Shown: piece by piece, positions 23,501 to 31,983 of the stretch
Layout of the letters: every line of letters begins with the position of its first letter
How positions within the stretch are numbered: the stretch's first letter is position 1
Assembly (NCBI RefSeq): GCF_032854445.1
Contig: NC_088303.1
Location: 36,313,265-36,377,264 of the forward strand
Reading direction: 5' to 3'
DNA length: 64,000 bases
Source: Liolophura sinensis
Lineage: Eukaryota > Mollusca > Polyplacophora > Chitonida > Chitonidae
Translations under genes and position numbers: made by a program
Notes under the pieces: generated by a model
Databases searched by the model: none
The model's input: the letters and a program-made list of their open reading frames with translations, nothing else
What the model was told of the DNA's origin: nothing

Positions 23501-24271
23501 ACTCGGTCTTCGGAAAAACCATGGAGAACCTCGGAAGCGTGTCGACGTCAAGCTGGTACGCTCTGGAGAAGATGACAAGCTCCGACGCTTGATAGCCAGC
23601 CCAAGCTTCGCACGGGCAAACACATTTGATGATGACCTCGCAGCGATTCAGATGCACAAGACCCGTCTAGTCCTAAACCGACCTATCTACGTAGGCACTG
23701 AGCATTCTAGATCTCTCCAAGCACCTGATGTACGACTTCTACTACAACCACATGAAGGCCCAGTACGGAAAGCGCTGCCAGCTCCTCTACACTGACACGG
23801 ATAGTCTGCTACTCGAGATTCAGACTGAGGATGTTTTATAGGGATATGGCTGAGAATGCAAACCTGTACGACACCTCAGATTACCCACAAGACCACCCCC
23901 AGCACGGCGTAGCAAATATGAAGGTCTTGGGGAAAATGAAGGACGACTGCGCGGGGCGGCCGATCGCCGAATACATTGGTCTGCGTCCCAAGATGTACTC
24001 CATTCTGGAGGCAGGTGGAGCCAACATTAAGAAGGCCAAGGGCGTGAAAAAGGGAGTTGTGAAAAAGCGCATCCGTCATAAACAGTACAGAGAGGCCCTC
24101 TTCGAGAAGAAGATCTTCCGCCACGGTATGGACGTGCTGCGATCAGAGCGGCACCATATCTATGGGCAGCACCTGAATAAAGTCTCACTGTCCTCCTTCG
24201 ATAGTAAGCGCTGGATCGCCGAAGATGGTGTCCACACCTTGGCATATGGCCATAGAGATGCGCCTCCTTGA
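20567..24271 (+). pseudogene. protein-primed family B DNA polymerase of the Polinton (broken)
   Basis: The region encodes an N-terminal domain (RGGSYIPLP at about 21255-21281), a 3'-5' exonuclease domain and a polymerase domain. Motifs visible: Exo I HADFEAL (acids at 21846-21854), Exo II region (~22266-22297, itself crossed by a frame change), Exo III YTDLYCRTDVFLL (22692-22730), Pol A LDANNLYG (23002-23025), Pol B NNSVFG (23497-23514), Pol C YTDTDS (23788-23805). The C-terminal part 23831-24271 is open. About a dozen frame changes split the gene (for example near 20690, 21410, 21655, 21925, 22510, 22615, 23010, 23230, 23440, 23820). The motifs themselves remain well conserved. The family copies linear DNA using a terminal protein primer. 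A 45-bp in-frame tandem duplication sits at 20752-20841. Confidence 0.95.
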
Positions 24272-24318
24272 CGGCGCCCGCAGGATGGGCTGCAATGGAC
24301 ATCCTCTTCGAGGAACTA

Positions 24319-25126
24319 CTAGCGACGTATAACCCCATCCGGGGGAAGTTGAGTATCGGGAAGCACTATAGGCAACTCTTCACGAACGAAGCCCCGTCGC
24401 GGGCCATCCAACGTATCGTCTAGATAGTACAGCACGGGCTCATTAGGCTTTGTGACAGAGCGCTCAAGCTGATATATCTCTAGAGACCAGACAGGATCAG
24501 TCGCGCGACGGCGGCCACCCTCCAGCTCTCCAAGCTGATATAGATAACGAACACCAACACCCTCGAGGATCTTCCGTTCATTAAGTCCAACGGGACGACC
24601 TGGAACCGTCGAGGAAGACTTGTGTGACACATCTTTGGCCTTGATGGCGCCTTTCGGCTTTTTACTGATCAGTCTCGAAGTCTCGTTATTCAGAGCGACC
24701 ACAACAGAGGGCAGCCGAGCCACCCATTCAGTAGACCGGTGTTCGGGAGGGAGGCGCATCTCCTGGGCGTACTGATGTCCAAAGAGCCGTAGTAGCCAGA
24801 GGTTCCGCCTCCTTAAAGCGAGAAGCGACATCAACAACTGTTAGCGCGTACTTATACAGCTTCCGACCTCGCCGATCATGTGGTAGAAATAGCAGGTCAG
24901 CCTGGTGGACCTCGTTAGGTACGGCCACATCGAACTTCGGCCTTGGGATTTTCCGCGGCGCAGGCAAGTAGATATGCCAGATAGCCTGCTTTTCCAGCCA
25001 GGCCCGGACCACATCTTCGGAGACTTTAGCCGCAGTGGCAAGTTTCTGGATGGCCGCACGACCCTTCCAGTACTCACGAGGGCTGTAGTAGATATTTGCC
25101 AGGCGAGCAGACAACTTACTAGCCAT
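24319..25126 (-). pseudogene. retroviral-type integrase of the Polinton with core deletion
   Basis: Starts at ATG 25126. The N-terminal part (about 70 residues) has a helical DNA-binding region. The rve core begins with HQADLLF, whose Asp (24896-24898) is the first catalytic acid, and continues to TVVDVASRFKEAEPL. Right after this, near 24787, the text jumps to LFGHQYAQEM in another frame, which in the family lies after the catalytic Glu. The interval that should carry the second Asp and the Glu is gone. The C-terminal, chromo-like end (VTKPNEPVLYYL, RRGFVREELP) is kept. In life the protein would cut and join element ends to host DNA; this copy cannot. It is transcribed convergently with the polymerase, 47 nt apart. 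Confidence 0.9.
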
Positions 25127-25177
25127 GTCATCAAGGTATTCTAACAGCCCTCTAACAGATTTGCGACGAAAAAGATG

Positions 25178-25739
25178 TTAATCATCTCGGCGTTCGCTTT
25201 GATGATGATGATCCTCATCAACCTCACTACTAAGGTCGTGCCTGCCATACGGTGAGGAGCTCGATGGCGAGTCCGGCACAGTCAGTTCGGATTTCTTGGT
25301 GAGTTTTGCGATTCCGTAACTCACACAACCACCACACACATTCCCAGGATGACGAAGGTTATCTCGTGGTGTTTTTGGTCTTCACTAGGCACATAGAAAT
25401 CGCAGAGCTGTGGCTCTGAGCCCAGCAGCGCGTCGCGTGCATCGCGTGTAAGAGTTTTGCCCGTGACCCTAGAATACTCGCGGATTGCAGCGTCGACATC
25501 CCGGAACGTTTGGACAGCGTGGCCCTGGCGGCGGAGTTCATCATTGATCCAATCCAAGCGCTTAGTACGCTTTCGGGCCCATTTTCCTTGGCGGCTTGGA
25601 GCTGCTCTACAGCGCGGTCATGGCGCCTCCGCTCTTCGTCGACACCGGAACTCCTTAGCATCGAAAACATATAGTTTCTCCCGCTGAAGGCCAGAGCGTT
25701 TACGAGGGTACCACCCATCATCATTGCGATGGAGGCCAT
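25178..25739 (-). pseudogene. conserved Polinton membrane/coiled-coil protein (two frameshifts)
   Basis: ATG at 25739 (MASIAMMMGGTLVNALAFSG, hydrophobic start), then a charged helical stretch (EERRRHDRAVEQLQAAKE), then in another frame DWINDELRRQGHAVQTFRD, a C-terminal hydrophobic segment (ITFVILGMCVV) and, after another frame change near 25325, a polar acidic tail with EVDEDHHHQ ending in TAA at 25178-25180. Frame changes are near 25570 and 25325. I know this domain pattern from invertebrate Polintons but not its function. The start lies 2 nt after the stop of the next upstream gene. Confidence 0.7.
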
Positions 25740-25741
25740 TA

Positions 25742-25981
25742 CTACTTGATTATATTGGGAGGAAAGTGCCCCTGTTTAATTAGCAACTCCTTCGAAAACA
25801 TGGCCAGGCCTACATCTGCAATGACCATGCCGACGTCACGGGGTGTTAAGTCCAGCTTCGGGAGGGCTCCTTTCAGGAACATCTGGCCGAGACGAGCGTA
25901 CCCAGTAGCCAGGAGAGAGACCACAGCGGCGTGGTAGGCCGCGTTGACTAGCATTTTTCCGCCACTGGTTGGAGTAGACAT
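25742..25981 (-). CDS. small conserved Polinton membrane protein, intact
   Basis: 79 residues from ATG 25981 (MSTPTSGGKMLVNAAYHAAV). Two amphipathic or hydrophobic helices (about residues 10-35 and 48-66) and a basic/polar end. No frame damage. It lies between two other small minus-strand genes with almost no spacer, so it is likely read from the same transcript. Function unknown; a virion membrane-active or scaffold role is only a guess. Confidence 0.65.
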   Translation of the reverse strand: MSTPTSGGKMLVNAAYHAAVVSLLATGYARLGQMFLKGALPKLDLTPRDVGMVIADVGLAMFSKELLIKQGHFPPNIIK

Positions 25982-25987
25982 GTCGCT

Positions 25988-26438
25988 CTATGTAGAAAGG
26001 GTCGCGACGTATATTTAAATGGATTGTCTGTTCTTGCGGCGTAATATCTTGTTGTGCTGTATCGCGGCTGCGCCACACGCGTAGCAACACTAACACTGCA
26101 AGGCTGCCAACGCCTAATAACGCCAGGGGCGCCCTCCAGTGGGTGATTTGGTGTGCCCGTTTTTTCGTAGAAACAAGTCCCTTCGCAAAATCTGTGGTTT
26201 CCCACTCCTTCGTAGAATCCGGTTCCTTCGGCTGTTTCTTAGTAGAATCATCGGCGCCAAGCAAAGCACCCTTAGCTTCGCGAAGATCGTCTTTGAGCTT
26301 TTCAGCCTTGGCCTTTCTCGCTGCAGCACCCGCTCGACCCGCAGCGACTTTTTGGGGATTCTTCGCAGGGCCGTCATTCGTATAATCCGTTGTTGCCCTC
26401 TCCGCTTCCTTCGGGCCTTCCGGATTCGTTGTACTCAT
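25988..26438 (-). pseudogene. Lys/Ala-rich Polinton protein with one membrane segment
   Basis: ATG at 26438 (MSTTNPEGPKEAERATTDYT). The N-terminal two thirds is very polar and rich in Lys, Ala and Glu (KVAAGRAGAAARKAKAEKLK), followed by one membrane segment (about residues 107-123, ALLGVGSLAVLVLLRVW) and a short tail. The open frame runs on into the next gene (to 25836); a nearby TAG at 25988-25990 in another frame is probably the original end, so a late frameshift is likely. Function unknown. Confidence 0.6.
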
Positions 26439-26955
26439 GTTCCTCTGGATCATACGGCTCATTTCTAGGACAGCAGTGGTGTTTAAATGAGCAGCGCTCA
26501 GCAGTGGTCAACGCCATGGTTAACGGAGCTAAGTACCTGCCATAGCAGTAGTACAGCCAGCAGCTAGCACTGCTAATCGCCTGTTCAACAAATGGGTCGG
26601 TGGCGAGCTGTGCCATGAGCATTGGTCGATTCTCGGGTGGGATAGGTAGGAGCCAGCTGGCCGCCCTTACATATGATCTCAAGAACATACCTCCGAGACC
26701 GTTTACCATCCGCGCACCGAGCTTAGCCTCGTACCGGGAGTGCAGCCTTTCAACGTCTTCGTCGCTCATGGCGTCGATCTCAGCGGCCGTTACGTCTTTT
26801 CCCACATATCGCTTGGCCTGCCCACCCGCCGCAAGTGCCGCCAGCCTATCCCTGAGCTGCCGTGCATCATCTTGTTGGCTGAGGCCGGGCTGTTGGCTGA
26901 GGCCGGGCTCCTTATCTGCGCCCAGAATCTCGTCTATAAGCTCGTCGGTATCCAT
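26374..26955 (-). CDS. conserved Polinton protein, 193-residue open frame
   Basis: ATG at 26955, 22 nt after the ATPase stop. Acidic N-terminus (MDTDELIDEILGADKE) with an 18-bp duplication giving GLSQQPGLSQQ, then a helical domain (AEIDAMSDEDVERLHSRYEAKLGARMVNGLGG) and two hydrophobic stretches (around residues 95-118 and 128-150). The last 20-odd residues overlap the next gene's start and look unlike the rest, so the end may be frame-shifted. Function unknown; position between ATPase and small membrane proteins suggests a virion component. Confidence 0.6.
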   Translation of the reverse strand: MDTDELIDEILGADKEPGLSQQPGLSQQDDARQLRDRLAALAAGGQAKRYVGKDVTAAEIDAMSDEDVERLHSRYEAKLGARMVNGLGGMFLRSYVRAASWLLPIPPENRPMLMAQLATDPFVEQAISSASCWLYYCYGRYLAPLTMALTTAERCSFKHHCCPRNEPYDPEEHEYNESGRPEGSGEGNNGLYE

Positions 26956-26976
26956 GCTTCATTGGAAAAATGTCAC

Positions 26977-27590
26977 CTACGTATAATATAAAACCTGATG
27001 TGTGCTGGGCGGATCAGTCTTTAGCAGGAGCTTAGAATGCAGATTGTCCTTGAGCAACCGTCGAACCTCTGCTTTTTCGCTCTCGGTCGCGATGACGCCG
27101 TTCTCCTTCAAGCATTTTTCGAACGAGTCTCTGCTGTTGAAGAAAGCCACCCACTTTGTCTGCTCGCGAAAGTCTTTGAGGACGGCGTTGTATTTCTGAG
27201 TGAGGAACTAGACGCTTTGGTCTGCATGATGGCCCGAGAAAGCCATGAATGACAGCATTTCGTTTTTTTTCATCATCGTCTTCAACGCGCTACAATCATC
27301 GATGCTGTATAAGGTGGGTTCCCCCTCGAACAAACTGTAGAAAGCTCTCAGAAAGTCGTTGAGCCGCTTGCCGGGGTCCAAACAATAGACCTCTGGGTCA
27401 GACAGTATCCATCGCCGCCGGTACGCCTTGTTATGCTTAAGAGTGGGGCACAAGATCACAATTTGATGAAAGAAACCGCGGATAGGGCCCTCAAGCATGT
27501 CCAGCATGAAGACTGTTTTGCGCATCCCGTCTGCCCACTGATAATTGCGCAGTGGGCGTCATCAATAAAGTGCGCTGACGAATCCACCAT
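26977..27590 (-). pseudogene. Polinton packaging ATPase (FtsK/HerA class), broken
   Basis: ATG at 27590. A P-loop (GQTGCAK, ~27522-27545) is readable near the N-terminus but the frame changes inside it, in an A-run at about 27520. The next frame (27525-27208) carries a Walker B-type TLYSIDD (~27295-27315) and the conserved FMAFSGHHADQS region. An in-frame TAG at 27208-27210 then interrupts the gene; the same frame continues through FLTQKYNAVLKDFREQT to a TAG at 26977-26979. The full span, about 204 codons, fits the family. In this class the enzyme pumps DNA into capsids. Its start overlaps the capsid gene end by 29 nt. Confidence 0.9.
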
Positions 27591-28842
27591 CCTGAATGTG
27601 AAGCTTTGGCGTCCATGATCACATACAGATATACGTTCAACACTCCGGGCTCTTCTCTCTCTTTTGTAACCTGTATCGTAATCCCCTTGCTGGCGTTTAT
27701 CACGCGCCTCCCACTGCTATGCAGCTCGTCATCGTCGCTTGTCCTCAGGTCAAGCCAGAAGCTAGAAGAAGTCTTCCAGGGACACGTTTGCCAGGCCTAA
27801 GTCCTTTACGACCCTGGCCACCTCGGTGTCCCATTTCTTAAGGGGTGAGCTGGCGAAGAACTTCTTGACCTCGTCCCCATTGCTGGTACGCCCGCATGCC
27901 CTGATTGTACAGCTGATTGGGGGACACCTTCTATTGTGATTTCTATTTTGGTGATCTTCGGGTTGTAGAAGGATTCCGACCTCCTCCTCCACGGGGTTCC
28001 TCTAGCCTCGAACAGCATGAGTATGCCCTTGATTGATCTCGCGGGCGTGTTCAGGTTTATGTTCCAGGGAGTATCAGACGTCCTTCACAAACTTTCGGAG
28101 GCGGAGGACGCGATCATACAGTATGGAGACGCCCCCGGCAAACTGGGTGCGGATCTGTCTAGCGAGCTCCTCTTCGGTGACCATATCGAACTCCAGGCTG
28201 ATGTTGTCGATGGTGTAAGTCGCGTCGGCATCGCCTGTTTTCTTTATGACCCGGCCGTAATCGTTGAACGTCAGTTCGTACTCCAGTCGGTCGGCCAAGG
28301 CACTCTGATATAATGGCATGTGGCTATCTAGAAGCTCAAAGTCTAGTGGGATGCGGAACCCGTTGCCAAAGGCGTGAGCGATGGCATTTTCTCCAGCATT
28401 GTCGTCACTTGCGTTCTCCGCTCCGACTCAAAGTTTAAGCATCTTTTCCCCAGCTGATGCCTTGGTAGGCCGCATTCTGCCGTTCGTTTTTGGTCAGCCA
28501 TAAGTCGCGCCGTAGCAATGAAACACATCAGAGTCGTCGATGGACATTACCTCATTCCCGCTGATTTTGATCGTGGTTTTCTTGACAACTGTGCGTCCGA
28601 GATTCCCGACCACTGTGGCGTTCGAGTCGGATGAATTGATCGTGATCGAGAAGGCCAAGCGCACGGTACCCGGGCACAATGACGTCATTTGTGCCGAGGT
28701 TGGGGAAGCGGACCACGAGTAGTTGATTCTGGTCGATCGTACCCGGGTTATTGGTGACGACCACGGACTGCCGTACACCTTGTACCCCGAGAGGCTCACG
28801 GAGTGTTCTGAAGGGGTTTAGCCTGCGTCCGTATGTATCCAT
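27562..28842 (-). pseudogene. Polinton major capsid protein, broken
   Basis: Starts MDTYGRRLNPFRTLREPLGV at 28842 and ends at TGA 27562-27564; about 427 codons across at least five frames. Segments: 28552-28842 (N-terminus), 28494-28700 (KKTTIKISGNEVMSIDDSD), 28074-28319 (YELTFNDYGRVIKK, SLEFDMV), 27762-27992 (EVARVVKDLGLANVSLEDFF) and 27590-27760 (SGRRVINASKGITIQV, VLNVYLYVIMDA). Beta-rich text and the N- and C-terminal blocks fit the Polinton double-jelly-roll capsid protein family. It is the first gene of the minus-strand block and diverges from 28884. Identification is from pattern recognition; a profile search would settle the fold. Confidence 0.8.
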
Positions 28843-28883
28843 TGTGTATTGAAGGCATAACTTGAAAGTTCAATACGAGGATT
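28843..28883. promoter_or_regulatory. palindromic bidirectional promoter region of the Polinton
   Basis: Only 41 bp separate the start codons of the capsid gene (-) and the next gene (+). The spacer holds an exact 8-bp inverted repeat, GTATTGAA (28846-28853) and TTCAATAC (28869-28876), with a 15-nt centre. The repeat is placed almost evenly between the two ATGs, so it could serve both directions. This is an inference from symmetry; no promoter motif is proven. Confidence 0.45.
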
Positions 28884-29951
28884 ATGGCAGACTATGACTT
28901 TGATAACCTGGCATTCGACGACGCCAGAGAGGACAACAACGACAACGAGCAGACCCCTCTCCCTGCAGGTGATGATGTTCCCGAGCAACAAAGCCTGGGT
29001 GCGACCACCATAAACCTTCAACGAGAGCTGACGCAGTCCGCCGTGGATGATTTTTAGAATGACTTGGCGAATAAGTATCGCAGCCTTGCCAAACCCACTC
29101 GCTATTACATGAATTTTGAGGTTGTCCAAGGGCGTCTGCGACTCGTAAGCCACCCCAGCCTGGACATCATCAACAAAAGAACAGGTGCACCGCTAGCCCT
29201 CTCAACAGTCGCCCGGAATGGAGGGGTTGATGTTGTTCGGCAGGAGCTGGGCTTTGTAGACTGGAAAAGCACAGGACAGCTATCATCGCTTCCGGCAGCA
29301 GTCCCAGCCCTGGAGACAGCAAGTTCAGAACTCGGTGCCGAGGCCTCCGAGGCAGATACCAACAAGCTGAAGGATTTAAGCTAACCAGCGAAAAAGGCCG
29401 CTGATGGTGTCCACACAATGGAAACAAGCTTGACAGATAGTGAGGTCGGGCGGGCTCTTGAAACGATAAACGACCGTCCTCTTCCCATGCGAGAACTTCT
29501 GGGGCTTGACAAGGCACTGCAGACCTCGGAAGGCGAACACGCGAATAACCTTGCCAAACTGTCAAGTCTCGACAAGGACATCGCAAAACAAAAACAGAAG
29601 TTGGGGGAGGCCCCTGATGAATTTTCCCGGCGTCGGATTGCCGACCGGATAAGGAATCTCGAGGACGAGAGGGTGGCCCGGCTCGAAGCATCCTCTTTAA
29701 CGGCCGAAGCCCTGCGCACGCAAATACGCCGCATCTAGCAGACGATCGATCGCATCCTACACAAGGATACCACTCTGGCCGAGCGCGCCCGCACCCTCTT
29801 CCGGGAGCAGGGAATAACCGTGGTCTCCATTCTCACGGCATTTGGGATGGCGATCTCGACGCTGGGGCTAGCGATAAAGTTGGCGCTGACTGGCGGGTCC
29901 ATCGGGGGCATCCAGCCAACGCCACCTCCATCCGACGGGCGTGGTCTTTAA
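28884..29951 (+). pseudogene. conserved Polinton protein with C-terminal membrane segment, three in-frame stops
   Basis: One reading frame of 356 codons from ATG 28884 (MADYDFDNLAFDDAREDNND, very acidic) to TAA at 29949, interrupted by TAG 29055, TAA 29382 and TAG 29736 but by no frameshift. Domains: acidic N-terminus; a compact region with YYMNFEVVQGRLRLVSHP and GFVDW; a charged coiled-coil-like stretch (NNLAKLSSLDKDIAKQKQ, LRTQIRRI); then GITVVSILTAFGMAIST, a hydrophobic segment, and a Pro-rich end. I recognise this order from invertebrate Polintons; function unknown. The unusual pattern of damage is discussed in the findings. Confidence 0.7.
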
Positions 29952-29953
29952 GA

Positions 29954-30185
29954 ATGGGTGAAAAGGCATCTCCAATCCCTGGCGCGCACCCTTGGCAAGC
30001 TGGCTGGGAAGGCTGCCGCTGCGATTCCGGGTATTATTGGCTGTATTGTGTCCTGGCTACTGAACCTTCTCGGGAAAACGGCTGGGTGGCTGGCCAATAA
30101 TGTCTGGGCTCTAGTCGTCGCAGTATGTGGCCTATTGCTCGTGGCTGTTCGTAAGTATTTAACGCATAGTCCACAACAGCAGTAA
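29954..30185 (+). pseudogene. small hydrophobic Polinton protein
   Basis: ATG 29954 lies 2 nt after the preceding stop, but a frame change within the first codons separates it from the main frame (29958 onward, KRHLQSLARTLGKLAGKAAA). The protein, about 75 residues, begins with a basic amphipathic helix, then has two hydrophobic stretches (IPGIIGCIVSWLLNLL and VWALVVAVCGLLLVAV) and a polar tail. Membrane-active or vesicle-binding behaviour is plausible but not shown. Its end overlaps the convergent gene at 30159. Confidence 0.55.
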
Positions 30186-30722
30186 GCCGATACCAACCCC
30201 AGCGACGACGATAGCTATCTTCTCCGCATCGTGATTCTTTTGATCTGGAAATAAGGGTTCTTTGACCGCTTTGCGGCGCGGTGGTTGGTGGGACGCTTTT
30301 TGTGGCTTTACGATCCCGTGGTCAGGTGCACGCTTGTGCAAAGTGGACGGCACTTTAGCGTTTACACCCTCATTGGCGCCTAGCTTCTGGTCCTCTGTGG
30401 CCACGACGATTTTGTTGTTGTAGTTCGCCAGATGGCCGATCTGCAGAAGCATGTCGCTTGTCGAGGAAAAATCGTCTTCAACGTTCGCGGCAAACTGTTT
30501 TTGCGCGTCGAAGGCTGTGCTCGTGCCTAGAATACGCGCTCTTGTTTGCGCTTGGGCGCCTAAAATAGCCCACACGCATGTCCGGATGGAATCGTTTAGG
30601 CGCTCTACGCCCGGCAGCGTGAATCCTTGGGATGTGTCGACAATGAACGCCGCCCAAGCCTTCTTGGCGTCCTGCTCGATGTAGTCGACGTGGAGCGGTG
30701 TAGGCTTTCTAGAAAACGACAT
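30159..30722 (-). CDS. conserved Polinton protein with C-terminal anchor, intact
   Basis: 187 residues from ATG 30722 (MSFSRKPTPLHVDYIEQDAK) without damage. N-terminal helical domain to about residue 110 (KKAWAAFIVDTSQGFTLPGV, RTCVWAILGAQAQTRARILG), then a low-complexity Lys/Pro/His linker, then a single membrane segment at the very C-terminus (IAIVVAGVGIGLLLLW). The start codon overlaps the upstream gene's end by 14 nt (30709-30722), so translation may be linked. Function unknown; layout suggests a tail-anchored protein. Confidence 0.7.
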   Translation of the reverse strand: MSFSRKPTPLHVDYIEQDAKKAWAAFIVDTSQGFTLPGVERLNDSIRTCVWAILGAQAQTRARILGTSTAFDAQKQFAANVEDDFSSTSDMLLQIGHLANYNNKIVVATEDQKLGANEGVNAKVPSTLHKRAPDHGIVKPQKASHQPPRRKAVKEPLFPDQKNHDAEKIAIVVAGVGIGLLLLWTMR

Positions 30723-31305
30723 CCTTCTCCGATCGAAGGTCCCATCGCCAATGGGGCTGTAGTCCCATTCCCGTGATAAAGTAATATGCCACTCCGAGGC
30801 CGTGATTCACCCCACTGCGCCTCCAGTCTGTGTGCGTATCAACGTGGAACTCCCTACAAATCCTCTCGTAGGCCCCCTTGTCCTAGGGGTTGTCGAATGT
30901 CACCCACGCTCTGTCTTGCGGCAGGGGGGCCTGTATCTCTTCCAAGATCCGCCTAACTTGGTAATAAACATGGAACGTGTACAGGGCCCTTATTCGTTGG
31001 TCGGGGGCGAGAATATGGTCTTTTGCAGAGACGCCACAGCCCGTGGTTGCGCACCAGACCGCGAAGTTCACTTGGTTCTGCCAGAATTGCATAGGATTGG
31101 TGTTCCAGGCCTGAACAATGGAATTGCTGGTTATCTTTGGCAGCCAGTACTTGACCAACACATCTGTGAACTGGACCGGAAAGGCCTTCTTGTCATTGAT
31201 GTAGATGTCAAATCGCTTGAGCTGCTCTGCGTGGGTTTGGATACTATGAAATGCCCCGGCCTTGTAAGTAGCCTCTCTATTGAATCTATAAACCGCACTG
31301 TTCAT
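30709..31305 (-). pseudogene. conserved Polinton protein with one in-frame stop
   Basis: Starts at ATG 31305 (MNSAVYRFNREATYKAGAFH). The frame is open for 140 codons, meets a TAG at 30883-30885, and then continues open in the same frame for 57 codons to a TAG at 30709-30711. Recognisable family stretch: VNFAVWCATTGCGVSAKDH and LYTFHVYYQVRRILEEIQAP. No frameshift. Function unknown to me; despite the Cys residues I do not see an adenain His-Glu-Cys arrangement. The start lies 17 bp from the divergent start at 31323. Confidence 0.65.
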
Positions 31306-31322
31306 CGTGGCTATTCCGTAAG
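31306..31322. promoter_or_regulatory. 17-bp spacer between divergent Polinton genes
   Basis: Start codons of the minus-strand gene (31305) and plus-strand gene (31323) are only 17 bp apart. GTTCATC occurs at the left start on the plus strand and again just after the right start. If both genes use the nearest upstream DNA, promoter elements must overlap the coding starts. No known motif is visible. Confidence 0.25.
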
Positions 31323-31983
31323 ATGTTCATCACATTGACTGACATTCTAAATGGGACACAGTACACGCTGCCTCATGCCCTTAACAACCTCGACGGCCGC
31401 CTGAAAACCGCCCTTCGCGAGATAACATTCTACACGAACTGGGTGATTTTCCCCCCGGAGCAGGCTTCTTGTTTGATGGCAAACGTGTTGAAGTGCCGAC
31501 GGGCTACTACAATGTCTGTATGCTGGAAAAAGGGTATATTCCGCCCGCATGGGGTTTCTCTGGAAATGAATGAAGCTACGGGCCGCCTAGCCCTTACCCT
31601 CCCTAGAAATGCCATCATAAAGCTCCAAGAGCTTGCCCCCATCTTAGGGTTCTCCAACGGGAATATGCCTATAGCGGGGACTGTGGAAGGTGATAAGCCA
31701 TCTAACTTGGTTCCACAAAAAGAAGCCTTCGTGCATTTAGATGAACTGAGCACCTCAGAAAACGTGGGAATAACCTCAGGTTTCAGTGACGGTTCCACAT
31801 TACTTCAGGCCATCGCCGTGACTGGTGAAGGGATAAACTGCGGGAAGACGGTTTCATTTCCCAACCCCACAGTACAAAGCCTTGCGCGCCGACTATATAA
31901 CGCACTTGACCGTGGCGCTTTTAGATAAAGAGGGCGAGTATATGAATGTAGGGTACCTCAGTGGTACCCTAGAAATACAATGA
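31323..31983 (+). pseudogene. probable Polinton minor capsid (penton-like) protein, frameshifted
   Basis: ATG 31323 (MFITLTDILNGTQYTLPHAL). An open frame runs to 31928, but two stretches read better in another frame: 31455-31557 (contains FDGKRVEVPTGYYNV) and 31885-31983 (ends VGYLSGTLEIQ-stop). So the ORF hides a pair of frame changes that nearly cancel, plus a third near the end. Motifs LNEATGRLALTLP, LAPILGFS, and the AFVHLDELSTSENVG region are typical of a conserved Polinton structural protein that I take to be the single-jelly-roll minor capsid protein; that assignment is from memory of the family. The TGA overlaps the next ATG (ATGA at 31980). Confidence 0.6.

Noticed and set aside
24295-24423. 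A 42-codon plus-strand ORF (MDILFEELLATYNPIRG...) after the polymerase.
   Set aside because: It lies antisense to the well-conserved C-terminus of the integrase (RRGFVREELP) and is most simply a shadow of it.
28884-31305. A reassigned genetic code in which TAG/TAA mean Gln in the Polinton.
   Set aside because: Intact genes in the same element end with TAG or TAA, the ATPase TAG at 27208 does not fit a Gln position as I know the family, and other genes have true frameshifts. Simple mutation explains it better.
31323-31928. Taking the 201-codon open frame as an intact protein.
   Set aside because: Two internal stretches read as conserved protein only in another frame, and the true C-terminus extends to 31983; the long open frame is a coincidence of compensating shifts.
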